This document shows positions 1 through 6,483 of a stretch of 64,000 nt of DNA, one piece after another. This DNA is from Lysinibacillus fusiformis. GTDB taxonomy: Bacteria > Bacillota > Bacilli > Bacillales_A > Planococcaceae. Made by a program: the position numbers and the translations under genes. The stretch spans positions 2,542,001 to 2,606,000 of the forward strand of contig NZ_CP041696.1 of NCBI RefSeq assembly GCF_007362955.1, written 5' to 3'. Under the pieces are notes generated by a model. That model saw nothing but the letters and a program-made list of their open reading frames with translations. It did not search any database and had not been told where the DNA came from. Every line of letters starts with the position of its first letter. Positions within the stretch are counted from its first letter, which is position 1.

Positions 1-1446
1 GAAGAAGTATCGGAAATATGGGTCAATGACGGCTATAAAAGAACAATCGAAGAAACGTATAACACAGGTATAGTTGGCTATGTGCATAAGGAGATTCCAC
101 AGCTAGGTAGGAAAGGCAATTATGTGTATAGCTTTGCGCAAGGCTATTTGCTGTCTCATGCAGAGCCTGGTTTCTATTGTCCTGTAACTTTAACAATGGC
201 AACGGCGTATTTACTTGACCATTATGCGAGTGATGAAGTGAAGGAGCGTTTTTTACCACATGTTTGTGCTACGGGGGATACGACGCTTTTTGAAGGAGCA
301 ACATTTTTAACTGAGCGACAGGGGGGCTCTGATGTTGGCGCAAACGTTGTCAATGCAGTAGAGGATGGAAGTCACTATCGATTATACGGGGAGAAATATT
401 TTGCATCGAATGCAGGGATGTGTGGCGTTGCAATGGTATTAGCACGTTTGGAGGATGCCCCAAAAGGATCAAAAGGCTTAACGTTATTTGCTGTTCCATG
501 GCGTCAAGAGGATGGCACCATCAATAATCTACGAATTCGACGTTTGAAGGATAAGTTAGGTGTCAAGGCAGTACCATCAGGTGAAGTCGAGTTCGATGGG
601 GCGCTTGCATATGTCGTTGGTGAGCCAAATAAGGGGATTTACTATATGTTGGAGGCGCTTAATTTGTCCAGAATTTGCAATGCAGTTGCCTCAATCGGCA
701 TTATGCGCCGCGGTTATTTAGAGGCGAAGCATTATGTAACAAATCGCCATGCATTCGGGCAACCTTTAACGCAGTATCCAATGATTCAGGATACATTAGG
801 GAAATTTGCAGCGAAGCTACATGTAGAGGTTGCAACTGTCTTTGATCTCATCCAATTGTACGATAAGGTCACGAGTGGTCAAGGCAATGAGCAGGACATC
901 ATTATGAATCGTTTGAATATTGCTATTATGAAAAAGGAAACGGCTGAGCAAGCTGTGCATTATGCAAGTGAAGCGATTGAATTGCATGGCGGAAATGGCT
1001 ATATTGAAGATTTTGTAACACCGCGTCTACTGAGAGATGCACAAGTGCTCACGGTTTGGGAAGGCACAGCCAATATTTTAGCATTAGAACTAATTCGCTT
1101 AGTGGATAAGTTTCATGCACATGACTTGTTTGTTCAAGTCATGCAGGAGCGATTGACTAAGTTATCTGCTAGTCCATTGTTACAAATAGTAGGTGAGCAA
1201 CTAGAAAAATTAGCAGTTATCTTGCAAACTTTCAGCCATCTAGATGAGGCAACTAAAACATTTGAGGCTAAGAAGATTGCACAGAAAATGGCTCATGTCT
1301 ATGAGAGTGTCGTAGCAGTAGAGTGGGCTGAAAGATTTGGCGGCAAATATGAAAGGCTCGCAGATATCTATTTAGAGGACACATGGGCATTGCGCGCAAT
1401 TGGTGAACCCATGAAAACTGTACAGTATTTTGAGGATATAATATAG
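1..1446 (+). CDS. acyl-CoA dehydrogenase, AidB-like (5' truncated by window edge)
   Basis: The frame is open from base 1, so the gene begins upstream of the window; 481 residues are visible. It should be a soluble FAD enzyme introducing a 2,3 double bond into an acyl-CoA. Visible family motifs are TERQGGSDVGAN (FAD/substrate loop), LHGGNGYIEDF and VWEGTANILALE near the C-terminal end of the catalytic fold, followed by about 120 residues of extra C-terminal helices. The QGGSDV version and the C-terminal extension resemble the AidB/long acyl-CoA dehydrogenase group rather than the ~380-residue short-chain enzymes at 11-13.4 kb. A GTG at 82 is in frame but is internal. The exact substrate cannot be told from sequence. 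Confidence 0.85.
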   Translation, partial: EEVSEIWVNDGYKRTIEETYNTGIVGYVHKEIPQLGRKGNYVYSFAQGYLLSHAEPGFYCPVTLTMATAYLLDHYASDEVKERFLPHVCATGDTTLFEGATFLTERQGGSDVGANVVNAVEDGSHYRLYGEKYFASNAGMCGVAMVLARLEDAPKGSKGLTLFAVPWRQEDGTINNLRIRRLKDKLGVKAVPSGEVEFDGALAYVVGEPNKGIYYMLEALNLSRICNAVASIGIMRRGYLEAKHYVTNRHAFGQPLTQYPMIQDTLGKFAAKLHVEVATVFDLIQLYDKVTSGQGNEQDIIMNRLNIAIMKKETAEQAVHYASEAIELHGGNGYIEDFVTPRLLRDAQVLTVWEGTANILALELIRLVDKFHAHDLFVQVMQERLTKLSASPLLQIVGEQLEKLAVILQTFSHLDEATKTFEAKKIAQKMAHVYESVVAVEWAERFGGKYERLADIYLEDTWALRAIGEPMKTVQYFEDII

Positions 1447-1453
1447 TATAGGG

Positions 1454-1486
1454 AGCCGTCTCAATGACTTTGAGATGGCTTTTTCT
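1454..1486 (+). terminator. Rho-independent terminator after the acyl-CoA dehydrogenase
   Basis: The arms GCCGTCTCA and TTGAGATGGC surround a short loop and are followed by TTTTTCT, a few bases after the stop codon at 1446. Confidence 0.8.
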
Positions 1487-1562
1487 ATGTACAATTACAC
1501 GTAATGCTACCCTAAAAGTCCTCAAATAATAATAATCATTTCCTAGATGGTGAAGAACCGCT

Positions 1563-1760
1563 TTGCCTTCCACGGGCAAGGCTCGAACCGCATCAGGACA
1601 ACCGTGTTTTAAGTGCGAAAGCGAAGCGCCAGCAACAGTGTTTAATGTGCGAAAGCGAAGCGGCAGCAACAGGGTGTTGATCACAAATGCGTGTACTCCA
1701 GTCGCTACGTTGCACTCCCGCTTTCGTCGCAAATACGATTCGCTGGAGTCTACGTGGATT
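1563..1760. repeat. GC-richer intergenic repeat block, 34-bp direct repeats plus motif shared with the 22.4-kb array
   Basis: Two direct copies with a 34-bp period start at GTGCGAAAGCGAAGCG (1613 and 1647), each followed by a CAGCAACAG stretch. Further on, about 1698-1727, comes CGCTACGTTGCACTC followed by CGCTTTCG, the same core that recurs in every unit of the tandem array at 22.4-23.3 kb. Composition is more GC-rich than the flanks and no credible gene is present. Function unknown; it looks like a dispersed non-coding repeat. Confidence 0.6.
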
Positions 1761-1835
1761 TTTACATTTTGGACAACCTTCATTTTTATCGTTATATCAT
1801 TTTATTTTCATGTATAATGAAATCAACTGAATATT

Positions 1836-2093
1836 ATAAAGGTTCTTTACTAAAGTAAAGTGAAAAGGGAAGTCGGTGTAATTCCGACGCGGTCCCGCCA
1901 CTGTAAGTGTGAGTTTTTCATTCTACGCCACTGAAAATTTTTTGGGAAGGCATGAAAAAACAAATAGCACACGAGCCAGGAGACCTGCCTTTATAGAGCA
2001 ACGCGTTACAGCCTACGAGGATAGGATGGTGGATTTTGCGTATGTATTTATGTGCAAACATGCCCCTCATCTTATGTGATGAGGGGTGTTTTC
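1836..2093 (+). promoter_or_regulatory. cobalamin (AdoCbl-type) riboswitch with terminator expression platform
   Basis: The conserved cobalamin-aptamer core is visible: GGGAAGTCGGTG near 1868, CGCGGTCCCGCCACTGTAA near 1889-1907, and the B12 box GCCAGGAGACCTGCC at 1976-1990, in the right order and spacing. A hairpin with a T-rich tail at 2060-2093 follows as the expression platform, then btuF at 2237. A TATAAT at 1813-1818 is a plausible -10 just upstream. By known behaviour of the family, bound adenosylcobalamin should lower expression of the uptake genes downstream. Confidence 0.93.
2060..2093 (+). terminator. riboswitch-linked terminator
   Basis: Arms CCCCTCATC and GATGAGGGG (9 bp) with a TTATGT loop are followed by TGTTTTC. 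The position, just 3' of the B12 aptamer and before btuF, fits a ligand-controlled attenuator. Confidence 0.75.
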
Positions 2094-2110
2094 AGTTTTA
2101 GAAGGTTTCT

Positions 2111-2215
2111 CGATAAATAAAAAATTGTGGGCGACAAATTCGTAAAGTTGGGCGATAAGATACGAAAAAGTATCGATAAATCAAGCAAACAGAGCGATAA
2201 AATGCGCATAGGTAG
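2111..2215. repeat. five degenerate 21-bp repeats, CGATAA phased every 21 bp
   Basis: CGATAA (once CGACAA) occurs at 2111, 2132, 2153, 2174 and 2195, exactly 21 bp apart each time. The rest of each unit is degenerate, though the first two end in TGGG. The block fills the leader between the riboswitch terminator and the btuF ribosome site. 21 bp is two helical turns, so the copies would lie on one face of the DNA. Confidence 0.8.
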
Positions 2216-2236
2216 GTACATTAGGGAGGATTCACA

Positions 2237-3199
2237 ATGAAAAAGTATTGGAAAATGGGATTGTCAGCATTGTTAGCAATTGGTTTGCTCGCGGCATGTA
2301 ATGGAGAGGAAACGAAAAACGACAAGCCTGCATCAGAGCAACAGGCAACTCCACAAGTAGATGAGGCAACATTCCCGATTACGATGACAGATGTTACTGG
2401 TAAGGATATTACATTAGAAGCACCACCAGAGAGAATTATTTCACTGATACCAAGTAATACGGAAATTTTATTTGGACTTGGCTTAAATGATGAAATCGTT
2501 GGTGTGAATGATTATGATGATTATCCAACAGAAGCGGCAAATAAAGAAAAAGTAGGCAGTACGGAATTTAATATTGAACAAATTATTGCGCTTACACCGG
2601 ATATCGTTTTTGCACATGAATCTGGTATTGCGTCTTTGGACGGAGCATTAGAGCAATTAGAAGCTGCTGGTGTGAAGGTATATGTTGTAGCAAATGCAGA
2701 TGACTTTAATGAAACATATACAACAATTGAGCAGCTAGGACGTGCAACAGGGAAATTATCAGAAGCTGAAAAAATGATTGTAAACATGAAAGCAAAAGTT
2801 AAAGAGGTTGAGACAAAACTTGAAGACGTAGAACCGAAAAAGGTTTTTGTAGAAACGTCGGATGAACCATTAATTTATACACCTGGTAAGAATACATTTA
2901 TGCAGGAAATGCTGGACTTGATTCATGCAGAAAATATCGCGGCTGATACGAGCGGCTGGTTTATTATCGATGCGGAACAGATCATAGCGAAAAATCCAGA
3001 TGTCATTGTGGTGACATATAATTATGAACCAAATATTTTAACGAAAATTCCTCAACGTGCAGGCTTTGATACCATTAATGCAGTAAAAAATAAAGCAATT
3101 GTGCAAGTAGATGAAAATATGACGAGTCGTCAGGGTCCGCGCTTAGCGGATGGTCTTGAAGAATTAGCGAAAGCAGTCTATCCAGAGGTTTTCGAGTGA
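2237..3199 (+). CDS. btuF: cobalamin ABC transporter substrate-binding lipoprotein BtuF
   Basis: A 320-residue extracellular lipoprotein expected to capture cobalamin or cobinamide and deliver it to the BtuC/BtuD transporter. The signal peptide ends in the lipobox LLAAC with the lipidated Cys21, followed by a low-complexity tether and a class III periplasmic-binding fold (VTGKDITLEAPPERIISLIP opening, residues 50-70). SD AGGGAGGA precedes the ATG. Its place directly behind a cobalamin riboswitch, and the CbiZ domain on the ATPase two genes on, choose B12 over siderophores as the ligand. It overlaps btuC by 4 bp, so the genes are probably translationally coupled. Confidence 0.9.
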   Translation: MKKYWKMGLSALLAIGLLAACNGEETKNDKPASEQQATPQVDEATFPITMTDVTGKDITLEAPPERIISLIPSNTEILFGLGLNDEIVGVNDYDDYPTEAANKEKVGSTEFNIEQIIALTPDIVFAHESGIASLDGALEQLEAAGVKVYVVANADDFNETYTTIEQLGRATGKLSEAEKMIVNMKAKVKEVETKLEDVEPKKVFVETSDEPLIYTPGKNTFMQEMLDLIHAENIAADTSGWFIIDAEQIIAKNPDVIVVTYNYEPNILTKIPQRAGFDTINAVKNKAIVQVDENMTSRQGPRLADGLEELAKAVYPEVFE

Positions 3200-4197
3200 G
3201 TAGAATAGTTTTAGCATATGGAACAGCGATTACGATTCTAATCATTAGCATCTGGTGTGGCGTATCAATAGGTTCAGTTCATATTCCACTAGAAGTATTA
3301 TGGAATAAGGCGGCTGATGAAACAGCTGCTAATATTTTGTGGAAAATTCGCATGCCACGTGTCATGTTGGCAGGACTCGTCGGGGCATCCCTTGCGATTG
3401 CGGGGGCAGCATTCCAAGGGCTATTAAAAAATCCTCTAGCGGATCCATATACACTGGGTGTTTCGTCTGGCGCATCTGTAGGGGCAGTTATGACGTTGTT
3501 TTTTGGTATTTCTATTCCAGTTGTGGGTCTATACGCATTGCCGGTATATAGTATGATTGGTGCGGTGTTAACGATGGTAGCTGTTATGACCTTTGCAAGG
3601 TTAGTAGACCGTTCATTGAAAATGGAAACACTCATTTTAACTGGAGTTATTTTTAGTTCATTTTTAGGCTCTCTTATTTCGTTAATGATCGCTTTAACTG
3701 GTGAGGAGTTACGACAAATTATCGGTTGGCTGCTTGGTTCGGTATCAATGCGTGGATGGCCATATGTGCAAATGATTGCACCGTTTGTTGTGATTGGCTC
3801 AATGATGTTATGGACGCAAAGAAGAGAGCTAAATGTTCTTTTATATGGAGAAGAGCGCGCAAAACATTTAGGTGTCAATGTTAAACGTAGTAAATATTTG
3901 ATTTTGACAGGTGGTTCAATCCTAACTGGTGCGGCAGTTGCAGTTTCTGGAACAATTGGATTTGTTGGTCTAGTTATACCGCATATGACACGAATGATTT
4001 GGGGCTCGGATCACCGTCATTTACTGCCGTTATCTTTTTTAAATGGAGCAACCTTGCTAATTATATGTGATTTGGTGGCACGGACGATTATCATGCCGCG
4101 TGAGTTGCCGATTGGCGTTATTACAGCATTTATCGGCGCACCTGTTTTTTCGTATATTTTCTATAAGCAACGAAGAAGCAAGGGGGTACGCGTATGA
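3196..4197 (+). CDS. btuC: cobalamin ABC transporter permease BtuC (FecCD family)
   Basis: A 333-residue, very hydrophobic permease with about nine or ten membrane helices, of the FecCD/BtuC family. Family signatures include RMPRVMLAGLVGASLAIAGA near residue 50, GLLKNPLADPYTLGVSSGA near residue 75, and GFVGLVIPHMTR near residue 255. It should form the dimeric membrane channel of the B12 importer. The start is GTG at 3196, overlapping the btuF stop (GTGA); no other in-frame start gives the conserved N-terminus. It overlaps the following ATPase gene by ATGA at 4194-4197, so the three transporter genes are one operon under the riboswitch. Confidence 0.9.
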   Translation: MSRIVLAYGTAITILIISIWCGVSIGSVHIPLEVLWNKAADETAANILWKIRMPRVMLAGLVGASLAIAGAAFQGLLKNPLADPYTLGVSSGASVGAVMTLFFGISIPVVGLYALPVYSMIGAVLTMVAVMTFARLVDRSLKMETLILTGVIFSSFLGSLISLMIALTGEELRQIIGWLLGSVSMRGWPYVQMIAPFVVIGSMMLWTQRRELNVLLYGEERAKHLGVNVKRSKYLILTGGSILTGAAVAVSGTIGFVGLVIPHMTRMIWGSDHRHLLPLSFLNGATLLIICDLVARTIIMPRELPIGVITAFIGAPVFSYIFYKQRRSKGVRV

Positions 4198-5660
4198 TTA
4201 TCGTTGAACATTTATCAGGTGGTTATGAAGACATACCGATTGTTAAAGATGTGAGCTTTACTGTTGAAAAAGGGAAAATACTCGGCATTTTAGGACCCAA
4301 TGGTAGTGGCAAATCGACCTTGCTGAAGGTAATTAGTGGGATTCTACCAGCAACTTCAGGCACTATTCAGTTAGACGGGAAAGATATGAACTCATATAAT
4401 GCCCGTGCTTTGGCGAAGAAGATGGCAGTACTACCACAACTACATGCCAATGCATTTTCAAATACAGTGCGTGAGGCAGTATCTCTTGGACGTTATCCCC
4501 ATCAAACGGGATTCTTTTCTAGCTGGTCAGAGGTAGATGAGCGTGCTGTTCAATATGCGATGGCGCAAACAGGCGTCACACGATATGAGCATACACCGAT
4601 GGAAATATTATCGGGGGGTGAGCAACAGCGTGTATTTGTAGCACAGGCCTTAGCTCAAACAGCGGAAATATTACTCCTAGATGAGCCGACGAATCACTTA
4701 GATATTGCCCATCAACGCCAAATTTTAGATATGGTACGAAAAGAAGCACTAGAATGTGGCTTAACGGTTATTATGGTATTGCATGACATGAATTTAGCCT
4801 CGCTCTATTGTGATGAATTATTGTTAATGGAAAATGGATGTATGCGAGCATTTGGTGCGCCGCATGAAGTATTGATTGCCTCACAAATTGAGGAAGTGTA
4901 TCAAGCGAGAGTTACGACTTACGCACACCCAGAAATTCCAAAACCCCAAATTACAATGATGCCAGCAGCTATTGAGCGTCAGCAACGAGCGGTGATCGTC
5001 AAAGAAAATTTCAAGGTAACAACAGATTATATTCAACTGAAATCAAACATTCCTTTAAAAACAGTCTCCTCCGCTGTACATAATCCGGGTATCGGGTGGT
5101 ATGTCTGTCTATTAAATCGTTCTGTTCCTGGTGATTATATCATTAAAGATGTGAAGCACGAGGTTGCTGAGTTTTTACAAAGAGAAGACTTTTCATCGAC
5201 AAGTACAGTGGTAATGTTAACAGCTGTTTCAACAGAGCTTGTTGCACTGAATGAATACAAAACTTCCTTTGGTGGCGTGTTCGTCGTCGTAACTGCAGGT
5301 GTTGGAAAAGCTGTGGATGTGTCACGTACGCATGAAAGACATGATGAACCATATATTGGTACTATTAACACATGGGTTGTGATTAATGGGTGCTTATCGG
5401 AAGAGGCGTTCTTCCAAGCGATGATGACTGCGAATGAGGCGAAAACAAAGGCATTACAGTCCGAAAATATTCGTGATGAACGAACGGATACGATTGCCAC
5501 AGGTACCGCAACAGATAGCCTATTAATTGCGGCTACTCAAAAGGGTGAGGAAATGTCATATGGTGGTCCGATTACAGATGTAGGAAAGATTATTGGTAAA
5601 GGTGTTTTTGAAACGACAGTGCAGGCAATTCAAAATTATAAAATTAGGTATAGGAGCTGA
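4194..5660 (+). CDS. btuD: BtuD-CbiZ fusion: B12 transporter ATPase with adenosylcobinamide amidohydrolase domain
   Basis: A 488-residue two-domain protein. Residues 1-250 are an ABC ATPase: Walker A GPNGSGKST at 34-42, signature LSGGEQQRV near 140, Walker B ILLLDEPTNHLD near 160, switch His in VLHDMN. Residues 265-488 match the CbiZ family: VTAGVGKAVDV, GTINTWVVING, ANEAKTKALQ and TGTATDSLLIA in family order. CbiZ hydrolyses the amide of adenosylcobinamide to adenosylcobyric acid, letting imported cobinamides be rebuilt into B12. Fusion of CbiZ to BtuD is known in bacilli (B. subtilis YvrA is similar in layout). It couples uptake with remodelling at the cytoplasmic membrane face. Whether this strain can complete B12 from cobyric acid is not shown here. 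Confidence 0.9.
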   Translation: MIIVEHLSGGYEDIPIVKDVSFTVEKGKILGILGPNGSGKSTLLKVISGILPATSGTIQLDGKDMNSYNARALAKKMAVLPQLHANAFSNTVREAVSLGRYPHQTGFFSSWSEVDERAVQYAMAQTGVTRYEHTPMEILSGGEQQRVFVAQALAQTAEILLLDEPTNHLDIAHQRQILDMVRKEALECGLTVIMVLHDMNLASLYCDELLLMENGCMRAFGAPHEVLIASQIEEVYQARVTTYAHPEIPKPQITMMPAAIERQQRAVIVKENFKVTTDYIQLKSNIPLKTVSSAVHNPGIGWYVCLLNRSVPGDYIIKDVKHEVAEFLQREDFSSTSTVVMLTAVSTELVALNEYKTSFGGVFVVVTAGVGKAVDVSRTHERHDEPYIGTINTWVVINGCLSEEAFFQAMMTANEAKTKALQSENIRDERTDTIATGTATDSLLIAATQKGEEMSYGGPITDVGKIIGKGVFETTVQAIQNYKIRYRS

Positions 5661-5665
5661 GTTGA

Positions 5666-6229
5666 ATGAAACTTTACACAAAAACAGGCGATACAGGTAA
5701 AACAAGTCTTATAGGTGGACGTGTCGACAAAGATAGCTTACGTGTGGAAACATATGGCGCAATTGATGAATTAAATTCATTTATCGGTAAGGCTGTCAGT
5801 GAATTAGATCGTGAATTATTCAAAGACATTTTAGTTGATTTAGAAACGATTCAGCATGAACTTTTTGATGCAGGCGGTGATCTAGCAAATGTCATGAAGG
5901 AACGTCATTATAAGCTTGCAGAAGAACCGATTGAAGTATTGGAAGCGCGTATTGATGCATTGTCCGATGAGGCGCCTCCGTTAGAACGCTTTATTCTGCC
6001 AGGTGGTGCACCAGCAGCAGCAACGTTACACATTGCGCGGACAGTTGCACGTCGGGCAGAGCGTCAAACGGTAACATTAATGAAAGAAATTCAAGATGTA
6101 CCAACAATTGTACAAAAATATTTAAATCGCTTATCGGATTATTTATTTGCCGCTGCACGTGTTGTCAATGCACGTTTAAACGTAGCGGACATAGAATATA
6201 TTCGTAGCGGCAAAGTTTTTAAGAAATAG
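5666..6229 (+). CDS. yvqK: corrinoid (cob(I)alamin) adenosyltransferase, PduO type
   Basis: A 187-residue PduO-family adenosyltransferase that transfers adenosyl from ATP to cob(I)alamin, making coenzyme B12 in the cytosol. The N-terminal ATP-binding signature TKTGDTGKTSLIGG (residues 5-18), TYGAIDELNSFIG at about 29-41, the RTVARRAERQ helix near 130, and NRLSDYLFAAARVVN near the C-terminus are all present. It starts 5 bp after btuD-cbiZ behind TAGGAGCTGAG, so it belongs to the riboswitch operon, and a terminator follows. Its product is the cofactor needed by IcmF encoded at 14.3-17.5 kb. Confidence 0.93.
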   Translation: MKLYTKTGDTGKTSLIGGRVDKDSLRVETYGAIDELNSFIGKAVSELDRELFKDILVDLETIQHELFDAGGDLANVMKERHYKLAEEPIEVLEARIDALSDEAPPLERFILPGGAPAAATLHIARTVARRAERQTVTLMKEIQDVPTIVQKYLNRLSDYLFAAARVVNARLNVADIEYIRSGKVFKK

Positions 6230-6276
6230 ATATTTCGTGACAACCGTACAACTAATATTTGCTGAATAAAGTTTAA

Positions 6277-6312
6277 GAGCCACTTTGAAAATTTCAGGGT
6301 GGCTTTTTTTCT
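6277..6312 (+). terminator. terminator ending the B12 operon
   Basis: AGCCACTT and GGGTGGCT form the lower stem (with G-T pairs), TGAAA/TTTCA extends it, and a run of seven T follows. Confidence 0.85.
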
Positions 6313-6359
6313 TATAAAGTGTAAGAATATAAAATTATCAGAAATATTTTTGATTTGTG

Positions 6360-6389
6360 TTGACTGAATGCTCACTCATTTATTAGAAT
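6360..6389 (+). promoter_or_regulatory. fadF promoter with FadR-like operator in its spacer
   Basis: A -35 TTGACT (6360-6365) and -10 TAGAAT (6384-6389) are 18 bp apart. The interval holds TGAATGCTCACTCATTTA (6365-6382), which matches 14 of 18 positions of the B. subtilis FadR consensus TGAATGAMTANTCATTCA as I recall it. A repressor bound there would block polymerase. The TetR gene at 13.45 kb is the obvious candidate. Confidence 0.7.
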
Positions 6390-6483
6390 ATGAATATAGT
6401 AACAAAATGGCGTACTTTTACGCATGAGCTAGCAAATTTGACACGAAGAGAGAAATTACGACAAGCTAAGGGGGGGACCAACC

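Noticed and set aside
1268..1783. 171-residue - strand frame over the gene end and repeat block
   Set aside because: Runs across a terminator and non-coding repeats, with no recognisable protein.
1563..1817. 84-residue + strand frame
   Set aside because: Lies in the direct-repeat block and has no SD; composition comes from the repeats.
3279..3878. 199-residue - strand frame opposite btuC
   Set aside because: Shadow of a conserved permease gene; no SD or domain.
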